64,000 bases of DNA from Alteromonadaceae bacterium. GTDB taxonomy: Bacteria; Pseudomonadota; Gammaproteobacteria; Enterobacterales; Alteromonadaceae. The notes beneath the pieces are model-generated. The model did not search any database and was not told where the DNA came from. It saw only the letters and a list, made by a program, of their open reading frames with translations. The position numbers were made by a program, and so were the translations under genes. Shown here in pieces: positions 40,966 through 51,058 of this stretch. Within the stretch, counting starts at the first letter, position 1, and each line of letters starts with the position of its first letter. The stretch lies in contig JABXHM010000039.1 in the NCBI GenBank assembly GCA_013373625.1, positions 1 through 64,000 on the forward strand. Direction: 5' to 3'.

Positions 40966-41772
40966 ATGCATAACAATATTGACGCGCTATTTTCTGCACT
41001 CTGGCAAAATTATGTGCAGATCACGCCCAGTGCAAAGCGTATTCATAAACTGCTCACCGGCGAAGAAAACAGCCCTCAGATTGTTAACGATCACGTGGCG
41101 TTTCGTACCTTTGATTCAGACAAAACCCGTCTTAGCCATTTGGCAGAACACTTTCTGGCACTTGGCTACGAGGCTAAAGGTGACTACGACTTTAAAGCCA
41201 AAAAGGTGACGGCCAAGCACTATGAGCATCCTGATAAAGATCAACCTAAAGTGTTCATCAGCGAATTACGTGTAGCAGAATTTTCTGCGCAGACTCAGCA
41301 CATCATTCATGGTTTGGTCGAGCAAATGCCAGCCAGCGTTGTTGATGCCGACAACTTTTTATATTCGGGACGTCATTGGCAGTTGTCCAAACAAGAATAT
41401 CAGTCGTTAGCCAGCGAGTCAGAGTACGCCAGCTGGCTGGCAGCGTGGGGCTATCGAGCCAACCATTTTACTGTAAGCGTGAATCACCTGAACAATTTAA
41501 CGACTCTGTCTGAAGTAAACACCCTGCTTAAAGAGGCCGGCTTTGTATTAAATACCTCTGGCGGTGAAATTAAAGGCGGTGAAGCGGTACACCTGGCACA
41601 ATCGTCTACCATGGCTGACCAGGTTGAACTCGAATTTAGCGACGGTACCCTGACTATCCCAAGTTGCTTTTATGAATTTGCCCAGCGTTACACGTTGCCA
41701 AATGGCGAGTTGTATCAGGGTTTTGTGGAAGCCTCAGCTGACAAAATTTTTGAAAGCACCAACAGCCAGTAA
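40966..41772 (+). CDS. DUF1338 family metalloprotein (2-oxoadipate dioxygenase-like)
   Basis: A 268-residue short DUF1338 protein. Probable metal ligands are His in VNDHVAFRTFD, His in YRANHFTVSVNHL and Glu in CFYEFAQRY, the pattern seen in the longer HglS/YdcJ proteins, non-heme Fe enzymes that turn 2-oxoadipate into 2-hydroxyglutarate. The short form has no firmly known substrate. Its position as the next gene after astD, same strand, 95 bp downstream, suggests a role linked to arginine or related amino-acid breakdown. It is convergent with the GGDEF/EAL gene. Confidence 0.82.
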   Translation: MHNNIDALFSALWQNYVQITPSAKRIHKLLTGEENSPQIVNDHVAFRTFDSDKTRLSHLAEHFLALGYEAKGDYDFKAKKVTAKHYEHPDKDQPKVFISELRVAEFSAQTQHIIHGLVEQMPASVVDADNFLYSGRHWQLSKQEYQSLASESEYASWLAAWGYRANHFTVSVNHLNNLTTLSEVNTLLKEAGFVLNTSGGEIKGGEAVHLAQSSTMADQVELEFSDGTLTIPSCFYEFAQRYTLPNGELYQGFVEASADKIFESTNSQ

Positions 41773-41784
41773 TTCTTGTTGTTA

Positions 41785-41827
41785 CACACGCTCAGGCTGG
41801 CTAAACAGTGTGCCAGCCTCGGGTGTG
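41785..41827. terminator. Hairpin between convergent DUF1338 and GGDEF/EAL genes
   Basis: AGGCTGGC (41794-41801) pairs with GCCAGCCT (41812-41819) inside CACAC/GTGTG outer arms. It overlaps the last codons of the GGDEF/EAL gene. No T tract follows on either strand, so its terminator role is tentative. Confidence 0.4.
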
Positions 41828-43948
41828 CTTATGAATAAATTGCTCGTAGGGTAAGGGTTTTTCAAACAGAAAGCCCTGAAATCCGGCAACATTATAACCC
41901 TCCAGCAAAGATAGATACGCAACGTTATCAATCCCTTCAATAATTATATCCAGCCCAATGCTATTAAGCATATTGATAATTCCGTACATTAAAGAGCGGG
42001 CGCTACCCGCTTCATCGATGCCTTTCACCAGGCTGCGGTCGAGCTTTACCACGTCGAATTCGAATTTGCGCAAATAACTGAGTGACGAAAAACCCGAACC
42101 AAAATCATCCAACGCTAACACAAAGCCATGTTCCTTGAGCGCCCTTAATCCTCTTACCGCTGCTTTTTCATCCTGAATAAAGATGGATTCGGTAATTTCA
42201 ATTTGAATCATTTGCGGCGACACAAGGCTGGCGGCACATATATCGGCTGCACTTTGGGCAAAGGATTCATTAAGTAACTGATTGGCACTAATATTAACGG
42301 CCAATGGCAGATTTAAGTGCTCGGTTTCCATCATACTGATGTATTCACAAGCCGCTTCGAGTGCCAGCAGCCCTATATCTGTATCAAGCCCATTAGCTTC
42401 AGCGAGGGGAATAAACACTTCCGGGCTGACAAATCCGTGCACCGGTGAAAACCAGCGACACAACAGCTCCGCCCCCACCACACTGCCAGCAATATTAAAT
42501 TTACCCTGTAAATAGAACTCCAGCCCCCCACTGCGAATGGTTCGACGCAGCTCACTTAAAATAGTAGCTTGCGCTTTGAGGCTTTCAATCAGTCCGGCAT
42601 GGTAGACAAAGGTTCTTGCTTTACCCGATGTTTTGGCCTTATACATTGCCGCATCAGCATGTTGGATGATCTCTTCAACCGTATCACCATGCTCCGGGTA
42701 GCTCGCAAGCCCGATACTGGCTGATATCATTAACTCACTATTGCCGGCCTGAAAGCTGTGCGCTTCCAACTGGCTTAATAGCGTGTCACCGAGAAGCTTA
42801 AACTCATCTTCTGTGACATTGTTTTGCGCAATTAAAAATTCATCACCGCCCCAACGCGTTACAATCGCCTCCTTCGAGTACGTCTTTTTAAGGATGTCGG
42901 CAACGACTTTTAAGCAATCATCGCCTGTTTCATGCCCACCGACGTCATTGATATTTTTAAACCCGTCAAGGTCGATAAACGCCAGCCAGTAAGGTGATGC
43001 CTGTTGGGTTAACTGCTCAAGCTCTTCACGCAATCCCATTCGGTTTTTCAGACCCGTCAGTTCGTCGTGGATAACCAAATTTTGCAACCGTTGCTCGTTC
43101 AGTTTGCGTTCGCTGATATCTCTGAGCGTGGCAATCAGATACTCCGATTTATTTTGCCTGGATTTAAACACAGCGATGGAGACATCCACGGGTAACAGCG
43201 TGCCGTTCTCTGCAACCAGCTCAGTTTCAAAACGTTCCTGACCGCTGGTCATCACTTTAGAGAGTATCTGCGCCGCTTTGGGCAAAAAGGTGTCGAGTTT
43301 TCGGTTTTCACCGCGCACTTTACTGACTTTTGCCAGATGCAAAAACGCGTCATTACTTTCGGTTATTACCAGCGAATTTGAGAGCACCAGCATCGGCTCA
43401 CGTGAACTAGAAAAAGCAGAAGCCATGAGCTGAAAAGATTGCTGCGCGAGATGTTCCTGAGTAGTGTCTTTCGCGGTCCCCATGATATGGATGGCAGCCC
43501 CTGCCTTATCACGCTTGAGCACTTTACCGCGTAGGCGGGTCCAACGATAACCTCCCCGTCCACGAATTCGAAAAACCATTTCGATATTCTCTTCATTGCC
43601 ATGCACTGACAGCACCCACCGCATTTGCACAAGAGGCAAGTCGTCGGCATGAACTCTGGCCATTACAGATATGGCATTTTGCTCTACAACTTGCACTTTC
43701 TTATTGATCAGTCCAAACGAGCGTATTTTGACAATATCGTGTTCAGCATGCCACTCCCAGTAAGCCTCCTGGCTGGCCCACAATGCCAGTTCGAGCCTAG
43801 CCTGCGCGCTGCGGCTGATTTTCAGGGTATTGTAGAGCTCCCGGCTTTTTTCGGTGAGTAGATTTTCCGCCTGCTTACGCGCCGCTTTTTCTCGCTTTAA
43901 ACGCCGTTCTAAACTGGCTAATTGGGAAGATAAATCTGCTGTTGTCAC
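41801..43948 (-). CDS. H-NOX-associated GGDEF/EAL cyclic-di-GMP enzyme (HaCE)
   Basis: A 715-residue cytoplasmic protein: N-terminal coiled coil (about 1-45), two PAS-like domains (about 48-165 and 170-285), a GGDEF domain (about 290-450) and an EAL domain (about 460-710). GGDEF is intact (TRWGGDEFLIAQ). In the EAL domain the signature is altered to GAELLCRW (Glu-Leu-Leu), but other catalytic residues stand: NISANQL, IEITESIF, LALDDFGSGFSSL, KLDRS, IIEGID, FQGFLF. It therefore may both make and degrade cyclic di-GMP. Its ATG overlaps the H-NOX stop by 4 bp, the arrangement of H-NOX/HaCE pairs known in Shewanella and Legionella, where NO-bound H-NOX changes the enzyme's balance. Confidence 0.9.
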   Translation of the reverse strand: MTTADLSSQLASLERRLKREKAARKQAENLLTEKSRELYNTLKISRSAQARLELALWASQEAYWEWHAEHDIVKIRSFGLINKKVQVVEQNAISVMARVHADDLPLVQMRWVLSVHGNEENIEMVFRIRGRGGYRWTRLRGKVLKRDKAGAAIHIMGTAKDTTQEHLAQQSFQLMASAFSSSREPMLVLSNSLVITESNDAFLHLAKVSKVRGENRKLDTFLPKAAQILSKVMTSGQERFETELVAENGTLLPVDVSIAVFKSRQNKSEYLIATLRDISERKLNEQRLQNLVIHDELTGLKNRMGLREELEQLTQQASPYWLAFIDLDGFKNINDVGGHETGDDCLKVVADILKKTYSKEAIVTRWGGDEFLIAQNNVTEDEFKLLGDTLLSQLEAHSFQAGNSELMISASIGLASYPEHGDTVEEIIQHADAAMYKAKTSGKARTFVYHAGLIESLKAQATILSELRRTIRSGGLEFYLQGKFNIAGSVVGAELLCRWFSPVHGFVSPEVFIPLAEANGLDTDIGLLALEAACEYISMMETEHLNLPLAVNISANQLLNESFAQSAADICAASLVSPQMIQIEITESIFIQDEKAAVRGLRALKEHGFVLALDDFGSGFSSLSYLRKFEFDVVKLDRSLVKGIDEAGSARSLMYGIINMLNSIGLDIIIEGIDNVAYLSLLEGYNVAGFQGFLFEKPLPYEQFIHKHTRGWHTV

Positions 43949-44487
43949 GCCGCCCTCAAGGTCACTTCAATATGATAGGTATGCGGCTTATCTGTTGCCG
44001 TTACAATATGTTTGGCATGTTCACCAAAATGGAGTGCAGCGCCATCAATAAGCCCTTCAGCTAATGCGTATAGATCATGCAGGGAATGGTATTCGAGTAA
44101 AATTGATTCATTCGTTTTATTGAGCACTGAAAACGATGGCAAGTCAGCATCCGGATACAGCTTGCGCACCTGCACATGAATATCATCGTCCAGGCTCACC
44201 AGCACATCGAGCACCGAACTGCGATTTGCCATCATTTCGGCGTGGTTACTCACCAAAACGTTAAACAGGTAGACGCCGTAGTCATATAACAATTCATCGA
44301 GGGATTTATCGGTTTTCTCAACCAGCACAGCTAAGATTTTCTCCAGCTCGCTAAACGGATAATAACCCACTGCTGTGTAGGCACCATCATTGACTAGATT
44401 AGCCTCATTAAGCACGTCATCAGCAAATTCCGGTGATACTTTTTCCTCCAGCATTTCTACCAAGGACGTAAATACGATTCCCAGCAC
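43945..44487 (-). CDS. H-NOX heme nitric-oxide sensor protein
   Basis: A 180-residue H-NOX (HNOB) domain protein. The start LGIVFTSLVEML and the AYTAVGYYPFSEL segment match the fold; the proximal heme ligand is His104 in DDDIHVQVRKLYPDADLPSF, with the conserved Pro near 117. The heme-propionate motif YxSxR reads YHSLH (Tyr133, Ser135, His137), so the Arg is replaced. I chose the GTG at 44485-44487 because GGAG precedes it by eight bases and it gives the standard N terminus and length; an ATG 21 codons upstream also stays open. It overlaps the GGDEF/EAL gene by 4 bp and surely shares its transcript. Confidence 0.88.
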   Translation of the reverse strand: MLGIVFTSLVEMLEEKVSPEFADDVLNEANLVNDGAYTAVGYYPFSELEKILAVLVEKTDKSLDELLYDYGVYLFNVLVSNHAEMMANRSSVLDVLVSLDDDIHVQVRKLYPDADLPSFSVLNKTNESILLEYHSLHDLYALAEGLIDGAALHFGEHAKHIVTATDKPHTYHIEVTLRAA

Positions 44488-44640
44488 GTCATCTTCTCCG
44501 AATACACGACTCAAACACGTTGCAATAGTAAGTGTAGAAGAGTCGGTCAAAAGGTCACGAAAAAAGCCGAGATTAAAGACAGAATGGGTTGCAGACCGTA
44601 GTTCGGGAGAACAGAGTAGCGAACCTGCCTGTCAGGTAAT

Positions 44641-44678
44641 AAAGAAAAAAGCCGTTATTGCGCTGTGCAATAACGGCT
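44641..44678 (-). terminator. Intrinsic terminator of parC
   Basis: On minus, AGCCGTTATTGC, loop, GCAATAACGGCT (12-bp perfect stem, 44678-44650) is followed by TTTTTTCTTT. It lies 54 nt after the parC stop, so the H-NOX genes must have their own promoter in 44488-44640. Confidence 0.85.
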
Positions 44679-44731
44679 TGTTGAGAGAAATAATCAGTTA
44701 TAATAGCGTTAAATTATCGCAGTCTCTCAAT

Positions 44732-46993
44732 TCAGTCAGGTGACTGCTCTACCTCGATGCTATCAACTCGCTGTAATCCGCGTGGTAACTTATTACCTCT
44801 GCGTCCGCGTTCGCCCTGATAATGCGCAAGGTCATCGGCCGACAAGGTCATACTGCGTTTACCAGCAGTAATTTTCACCGCCGCGCCTTCAGGTACCACG
44901 GTCAGTACTTTAAGGTACTCCTCGTGAATCTGGGCTTTTGCCGACGGAATACTGATCAATTTATTGCCCTTCCCTTTACCTAAACTCGGTAAGTCTCGCA
45001 AAGGGAACAATAGCATACGTCCTTCGTTAGAAATCGCCATGCACCAATCAGTATCAAGGTTAGCCACCGGTTGCGGTGCAATTACTTTCGCACCGGTCGG
45101 TAAGTTTACATAGGCTTTACCCGCCTTGTTTTTACTAATCATATCGCTGAAGGTACCTACAAAGCCGTAGCCTGCATCGGACGCCATAAGATATTTGCCG
45201 TCATCCGACCCCATTACTACATGGGCAAACTGTTCCCCTGACACAACACTGAAACGTCCGGTTAACGGCTCTCCCTGACTTCTGGCTGAAGGCAATCCGT
45301 GGGCATCACAGGAGAACGCCCGCCCCGACGTATCGAGAAACACGACCGGCTGGTTACTCCGCCCTGTCGCACTTGCCAGGTAACTATCACCGGCTTTGTA
45401 ACTCAGTGCTTCTGGGTCTATGTCATGTCCCTTGGCGCAGCGCGCCCAACCTTTTTCAGAAATAACAACCGTTACTGGCTCGCTGGGCACCAATTCTTTT
45501 TCACTGAGTGCTTTGGCTTCGGCACGTTGCACAATAGGCGAACGGCGGTCGTCGCCATACGTTTCAGCGTCTTGCAGAATTTCTTTTTTGATCAGGGTTT
45601 TTAAACGGCGATCTGAACCCAGTAACTGCTGCAAATGATCGCGCTCTTTGGCGAGCTCATCCTGCTCGCCGCGAATTTTCATTTCTTCCAGTTTAGCCAG
45701 GTGTCGTAGCTTTAATTCCAGAATGGCTTCGGCTTGCTTATCGCTCAAACTAAAGCGCCGCATTAACTCTGCTTTCGGCTCTTCGTTGTAACGAATAATT
45801 TCAATTACCTCGTCGATATTCAAAAAGGCTATCATCAGGCCTTCTAAAATATGCAGGCGGGCAAGTACTTTATCTAAACGGTATTGTAATCGACGCGTTA
45901 CCGTATTCTTTCTGAACACCAGCCATTCAGATAAAATAGTCCGTAAATCTTTTACCTTTGGACGGCCGTCCAGGCCAATCATATTGAGATTGACGCGGTA
46001 ACTTTTTTCTAAATCAGTGGTAGCAAATAAATGCTGCATTAACTGTTCTGTATCGACCCGGTTAGAACGTGGTACCACTACCAGTCTGGTTGGGTTCTCG
46101 TGATCAGACTCGTCGCGTAAATCACTCACCATGGGTAATTTTTTGGCCTGCATCTGACCGGCTATTTGCTCAAGAATTTTGGCACCAGAGGATTGATGAG
46201 GCAGCGCAGTAATGACCACATCACCACTTTCTTCATGGTATTTGGCACGCATCTTAATGCTGCCGCGGCCGGTTTCGTAGAGCTTTTGAATATCCTGCCG
46301 CGGTGTAATGATTTCAGCATCGGTCGGGTAATCAGGTCCCTGAATATCTTCGAGCAGATCCTGTAATTCCGCTTTGCTGTTATCCAGTAACCGGGCACAG
46401 GCATTGGCCACTTCACGCACATTGTGCGGCGGAATATCGGTGGCCATCCCCACTGCGATTCCGGTTACGCCATTGAGTAATATATGCGGCAAACGAGCCG
46501 GTAAAACCAGTGGCTCTTTAAGCGTACCGTCAAAGTTTGGAATCCAGTCGGCAGTCCCCTGACCGAGCTCTGCGAGTAATACTTCGCTAAATTTTGACAG
46601 CCGGGCTTCCGTATATCGCATCGCCGCAAACGATTTAGGATCATCCGGCGCGCCCCAGTTGCCCTGTCCGTCAACCAATGGATAACGGTACGAAAACGGT
46701 TGTGCCATCAACACCATCGCTTCGTAACAAGCGGAGTCGCCGTGGGGATGAAACTTACCTAACACATCCCCCACCGTCCGGGCTGACTTTTTATACTTTG
46801 CCGTGGCACTGAGGCCAAGATCTGACATGGCATAGATAATTCGGCGTTGTACTGGCTTGAGACCGTCACCAATGTTTGGTAACGCCCGATCCATAATGAC
46901 GTACATGGAATAATTCAAATACGCGTCTTCGGTAAATCGCCGAATCGGAAGCTGTTCAACACCGTCTTGGTTAATGGTTATTTCATCGCTCAT
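44732..46993 (-). CDS. parC: DNA topoisomerase IV subunit A
   Basis: A 753-residue type IIA topoisomerase subunit that decatenates daughter chromosomes together with ParE. The N-terminal winged-helix region has [13 protein letters not shown], the quinolone-determining region [19 protein letters not shown] (Ser and Glu as in drug-sensitive wild type), and the catalytic Tyr in [13 protein letters not shown]. The C-terminal beta-pinwheel begins after about residue 490 ([21 protein letters not shown]). parE is not adjacent. Length matches E. coli ParC. It is divergent from the hybrid kinase gene. Confidence 0.96.
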   Translation of the reverse strand: MSDEITINQDGVEQLPIRRFTEDAYLNYSMYVIMDRALPNIGDGLKPVQRRIIYAMSDLGLSATAKYKKSARTVGDVLGKFHPHGDSACYEAMVLMAQPFSYRYPLVDGQGNWGAPDDPKSFAAMRYTEARLSKFSEVLLAELGQGTADWIPNFDGTLKEPLVLPARLPHILLNGVTGIAVGMATDIPPHNVREVANACARLLDNSKAELQDLLEDIQGPDYPTDAEIITPRQDIQKLYETGRGSIKMRAKYHEESGDVVITALPHQSSGAKILEQIAGQMQAKKLPMVSDLRDESDHENPTRLVVVPRSNRVDTEQLMQHLFATTDLEKSYRVNLNMIGLDGRPKVKDLRTILSEWLVFRKNTVTRRLQYRLDKVLARLHILEGLMIAFLNIDEVIEIIRYNEEPKAELMRRFSLSDKQAEAILELKLRHLAKLEEMKIRGEQDELAKERDHLQQLLGSDRRLKTLIKKEILQDAETYGDDRRSPIVQRAEAKALSEKELVPSEPVTVVISEKGWARCAKGHDIDPEALSYKAGDSYLASATGRSNQPVVFLDTSGRAFSCDAHGLPSARSQGEPLTGRFSVVSGEQFAHVVMGSDDGKYLMASDAGYGFVGTFSDMISKNKAGKAYVNLPTGAKVIAPQPVANLDTDWCMAISNEGRMLLFPLRDLPSLGKGKGNKLISIPSAKAQIHEEYLKVLTVVPEGAAVKITAGKRSMTLSADDLAHYQGERGRRGNKLPRGLQRVDSIEVEQSPD

Positions 46994-47233
46994 GAGTTCT
47001 GCTTTATTCTCGTTTTATTATTAACGCACAAGGCCCGTGTTACGGTAGCCTGGTGATGACACGCTCAACATGGCCAATCCCATTGTGAGTTAAAGTGTCA
47101 CTAAGCGCAATAGAGGATGTTGTTACGCCCCGGGTAACACAAACCTTCTTCAATCAAGCTTTTGCAGACAACCCAAAGTTAGGGTTAAATAGACCCGTCA
47201 GTAAACGCAGCGCAGTTGGGGCTAAATAATAAT

Positions 47234-50200
47234 ATGGTCAAATTCCCATACAGATGGTGGTTAGTGTTGCTCGCTATAGTGGCAATGCCATTACGAGCAG
47301 ACGTTCATCTATATGGTGGCGAGCAAACCCAGCTACTGGCCGATAGCTTTGCTATCCAGTTTGAAACAGATTCGCCCTACACCATTTCGGATGTGTTAAA
47401 TCGACGTCACGAATTTACTTATCAGGCTGATAATAATCCTAATTACGGGTTTACCAATAAAGGCCTTTGGCTGCATGCTAATTTATCGAATGTGTCTAAC
47501 AATACCAATTGGGTCTTTTCCCTCAACTTTAGTCAGCTTGATAAGGTGGATTTTTATTTAGTTATCGATGACCAGGTAGTCGCACAAAGCCATCAGGGTA
47601 AACTTCAAAGTGAACAACTCTACCGTGTTCCCACATTTGAAACAGAAATACCGGTAGGCCAGGAAGCCGAGCTGCTGCTCAGAATACAGAGCGACTCATC
47701 CAGCCTCATCGCCCCTATTTATGTCATGTCAGAAAAGTCTGAAGTCCGTATTAGCCAAATTGACAATTTGATATGGGGGTTATTCTATGGCGGCTTATTT
47801 ATTCTGGCAGTATACAATCTGGTACTTTACCTCGGCTCACGTGAGCAAAGTTTAATTGCTTATGTCACGTATATCATCACAGTATTGATCTGGCAGTTTG
47901 TGTGGGGCGGTCATATCGACTTCTTCTTTGCCGATACCCTGTCACCGCTCATTTCCCCGTATACGTCACTGATTTTCGCATTCATCGGGATCAGTTCGGG
48001 CATATTTTCGGTCATTTTTTTAGAAACACGCCAAAATGCCCCCTCCATGCATCCTGTCGTCATTGGGTTTTTGTGGCTACAAGGGCTATCTGGCTTCACC
48101 ACTATTATTGATGTCCTGCCGCCAGCCTGGGAACATAATCTGATTTACGGTATCGGTATGTTATCTATTTGCAGTTATATTGTTGCCGGTTTCGAAGCTT
48201 ACTTTAAACGCTACAGACCCGCCCGCTACTTTATTTTTGCCTGGGGTATCCTCGCTACCGGCGCTATTGTGGGCATGCTCAGCCTCGTTGGCGTGGTGCC
48301 ATCCAACATGTTTACCACCTACTGCTTTCAAGCCGCGGTGTTTTGCGAAGCGGGGCTGTTTTCCATTGCTCTGATGGAAAAAAGCCGCAGCCAGTTGGAA
48401 AACGAAGTATCAGAGGCAACCAACGAGCTGCGGCATAATATGGAGTTAATTGAAGAACAGAATGCCCGTCTGGACATCGCCCGAAAAGATGCCATAAACG
48501 CCAGTAACGTGAAGTCACAGTTTCTGGCCAACATGAGTCACGAAATTCGTACGCCCCTCAATGCCATACTGGGCTTCAGTAAAGAATTAACTAACATCAC
48601 GCTGCCCGTCGATAAAATGGAGCAAGTGGGTATTATTAATACTGCCGCCGACAACCTGCTGACGATTGTTAACGATGTTCTGGATTTTTCTAAAATTGAA
48701 GCCGGTAAGCTGCAAATAAACAACCAGCCATTTTCACCTAACTCGTTGCTCGAAGAAATGGTAACGATTATGTCTAAATCAGCGCATATGAAAGGGCTGG
48801 AATTTGTCTACGAATTGGCCCCGTTGCCGGAAAAACTTATCGGCGATGTATTCCGCATTCGGCAAATTCTAAACAACCTGCTTAGTAATGCACTTAAATT
48901 TACCTCTTCGGGTTACGTCAAACTGGCTGTTCGGGGCAAGTCACTGCAACACGGTATTCATGAACTTGAAATCGTTATAGAAGACACCGGGATCGGCATA
49001 AGCCGTAAAGATAAAAACAAGTTGTTCAGCGCATTTTCACAACTCGATGACGCCTTAAACCGTAGTTATCAGGGAACGGGTCTTGGCTTGGTCATATGTC
49101 AGGAGTTAGTCAAACTTATGCGCGGTCACCTGAATCTAAAAAGTAACCCTGGTCAGGGCAGTGTCTTCACCGTTACTTTGCGTACTAATCAATTGAGTCA
49201 GCGTTACTCGCTGTCGCCAGTACCTGAATGGAAAAACAAGAAAGTTGTAATTTTCGACCCGCATCCATTCAGTCGAAATGCCAGCGCACAAATGATGATT
49301 GGCCTGGGTGCAGCAGTACACAGTATTGAGTCAGTTGAGTATTTAGAATCCCTCGATGGGCAATTCGATTACTTGTTCGCAACGTTACCTACCTATAAAA
49401 GAGCCCAACGCAGACATTTCCTTGAGAGCCTGAGTAAGTTTAACGCCGACAAGCGTGTGCTGTGGTATTCCGGAGACGAACCCTTTAATGAGCACCCTGA
49501 CTATATCGAAGACTTTACGGCGCAAATCAGGATGCCTTTAACCCTGTCTAAGCTGGATGGCCTTTTACATGGCAATATGCTGGAAAAAACCTCACCGCTG
49601 CAAGGAAAACTCAATGCCTTACCCAAGGCGCGGATTCTGGCCGTCGATGATATGGACATGAATTTAAAGCTACTGGACACCTGGTTGGCTGACTCCCCGG
49701 TGAAGCTTACTCTTTCCAATAGTGGTCAGGACTCCATTGACCGTTGCAAAAGAGAAGAATTCGATCTTATTCTCATGGATGTTCAGATGCCCGGCATGGA
49801 TGGTCTCCAGGCGACCCGGCAAATACGTAAAACGCCGCTCAATGCCGGCACACCGATCATTGCTGTAACGGCGCACGCATTTAAAGAAGAACAGGAGCGG
49901 CTTCTGTCTTCCGGTATGGAAGATTACTTACCTAAACCCATCGACTTCGCAACATTGCTTAATATGATCACACGTTGGTGTCAGGGTATTGAGCATACCG
50001 CCATGGCCCTGCCCACACTGGATTGGCAGTTAGCATTAAAACGCGCCAACCAAAATCGCGATCTGGCTATCGAATTGCTCCGGGACTTTATACAGCACTT
50101 GCCAAACGCATCCGAAATTATTCGTGATGAATGGAATAACCGCAATTTCCAGGGGGTTCAGGATGAAATACACAAACTTCATGGTGCCTGTTGTTATACC

Positions 50201-50362
50201 GGTGTTCCCAGGCTTCAAGCCTTGGCAGACGAAATGGAGTCTGCGCTCAAACGTAACAGGCATCACGACGTGTCGGAGCTAATGCCCACTATCATTCTCG
50301 AAGGCGAAATTGTTGTCGCACAGGCAAATAAGTTTCTGCAGGACAACACCGGTAACAACTGA
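47234..50362 (+). CDS. BarA-like hybrid sensor histidine kinase with 7TMR-DISM sensor
   Basis: A 1042-residue membrane kinase. Parts in order: signal peptide (about 1-24), periplasmic 7TMR-DISM extracellular domain (about 30-165), seven-helix 7TMR-DISM region (about 175-385), coiled coil, HisKA with FLANMSHEIRTPLNAILGF, HATPase (IRQILNNLLSNALKF, EDTGIGIS, GTGLGLVIC), a degenerate receiver lacking the key Asp (about 665-780), an intact receiver (LAVDDMDMNLKLL, LILMDVQMPGMDG, YLPKPID) and an Hpt domain with HKLHGACCYTGVPRL. The Hpt motif is very like E. coli BarA, which phosphorylates UvrY in the carbon-storage cascade. No response regulator lies next to it. I use ATG 47234; an upstream TTG adds six residues. 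Confidence 0.9.
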   Translation: MVKFPYRWWLVLLAIVAMPLRADVHLYGGEQTQLLADSFAIQFETDSPYTISDVLNRRHEFTYQADNNPNYGFTNKGLWLHANLSNVSNNTNWVFSLNFSQLDKVDFYLVIDDQVVAQSHQGKLQSEQLYRVPTFETEIPVGQEAELLLRIQSDSSSLIAPIYVMSEKSEVRISQIDNLIWGLFYGGLFILAVYNLVLYLGSREQSLIAYVTYIITVLIWQFVWGGHIDFFFADTLSPLISPYTSLIFAFIGISSGIFSVIFLETRQNAPSMHPVVIGFLWLQGLSGFTTIIDVLPPAWEHNLIYGIGMLSICSYIVAGFEAYFKRYRPARYFIFAWGILATGAIVGMLSLVGVVPSNMFTTYCFQAAVFCEAGLFSIALMEKSRSQLENEVSEATNELRHNMELIEEQNARLDIARKDAINASNVKSQFLANMSHEIRTPLNAILGFSKELTNITLPVDKMEQVGIINTAADNLLTIVNDVLDFSKIEAGKLQINNQPFSPNSLLEEMVTIMSKSAHMKGLEFVYELAPLPEKLIGDVFRIRQILNNLLSNALKFTSSGYVKLAVRGKSLQHGIHELEIVIEDTGIGISRKDKNKLFSAFSQLDDALNRSYQGTGLGLVICQELVKLMRGHLNLKSNPGQGSVFTVTLRTNQLSQRYSLSPVPEWKNKKVVIFDPHPFSRNASAQMMIGLGAAVHSIESVEYLESLDGQFDYLFATLPTYKRAQRRHFLESLSKFNADKRVLWYSGDEPFNEHPDYIEDFTAQIRMPLTLSKLDGLLHGNMLEKTSPLQGKLNALPKARILAVDDMDMNLKLLDTWLADSPVKLTLSNSGQDSIDRCKREEFDLILMDVQMPGMDGLQATRQIRKTPLNAGTPIIAVTAHAFKEEQERLLSSGMEDYLPKPIDFATLLNMITRWCQGIEHTAMALPTLDWQLALKRANQNRDLAIELLRDFIQHLPNASEIIRDEWNNRNFQGVQDEIHKLHGACCYTGVPRLQALADEMESALKRNRHHDVSELMPTIILEGEIVVAQANKFLQDNTGNN

Positions 50363-50368
50363 ACAAGC

Positions 50369-51058
50369 TCAAACTGGCTCTCGTAACCTTGCGATCTGAC
50401 AGTCGCGCAGTAGACCAACAAATGCCTGAGGTTCACGGTCCAGCTCACTGGCAGCAATAAATACATCATAGCCCAACGCATCTCTGACTGCCGTCATGCG
50501 GTTGGCTAAAATGGCTTTAATGCCGGTGAGCATTTGGCCGTTTTCCAGCTTAAACGGTTTATCTTCGAATAAACTACTGCTGTAACACCCGCCACTGCTA
50601 CAGTCCTTATTTTGGCTGTGTATCAGCAATGGACGTTGCTCCATTATTATGTGTGAGGCAAGCCTTGGGGATATGGTCAGTAAAAACTCATCATAGCGCT
50701 TGAGCTTAAATCCAACCAGTTCCAACGTATTCATTTCCAGCCCGCGGCTCACTCTGGGACAGTCGATACGTTGAATATCGTCCCAGCTCAGGCGCCACTG
50801 GCCACAGCGATGCTGATAACTCACGGTATCACGACTGATCAACAAACTGTGCTCGGGCTCACGAATTTTAAACCAGCCAACAAGCATGGTTACTATGGCG
50901 CCGCTGATTGCAAAAATAACCGGCAAAAATAACCACTTCGGCGCGATAGCCAGTGCTATAGACGCCAAAAATAGTACCACAACGCCAATCAACAGCGTCG
51001 TTAGACCGTTACGCTTGGCGGTTGATTTAATCAGAATGTTGTCATTGCTGGAAGACAT
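50369..51058 (-). CDS. DUF2982 membrane protein
   Basis: A 229-residue protein with two adjacent membrane helices near the N terminus (about 19-60), then a PH-like soluble domain (ISRDTVSYQHRCGQWRLSWD, IDCPRVSRGLEMNTLELVGF) and a Cys-rich patch CSSGGCYSSSLFEDKPFKL. The pattern fits DUF2982, a family of unknown function limited to gammaproteobacteria. ATG 51056-51058 is used; a TTG five codons upstream is possible. The start lies inside the preceding microprotein gene, so the two are probably cotranslated. It is convergent with the hybrid kinase gene, 6 bp apart. Confidence 0.65.
   Translation of the reverse strand: MSSSNDNILIKSTAKRNGLTTLLIGVVVLFLASIALAIAPKWLFLPVIFAISGAIVTMLVGWFKIREPEHSLLISRDTVSYQHRCGQWRLSWDDIQRIDCPRVSRGLEMNTLELVGFKLKRYDEFLLTISPRLASHIIMEQRPLLIHSQNKDCSSGGCYSSSLFEDKPFKLENGQMLTGIKAILANRMTAVRDALGYDVFIAASELDREPQAFVGLLRDCQIARLREPV

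Noticed and set aside
44488..44550. Longer H-NOX start at an ATG 21 codons upstream
   Set aside because: The GTG at 44485-44487 has GGAG at eight bases and gives the standard H-NOX N terminus.
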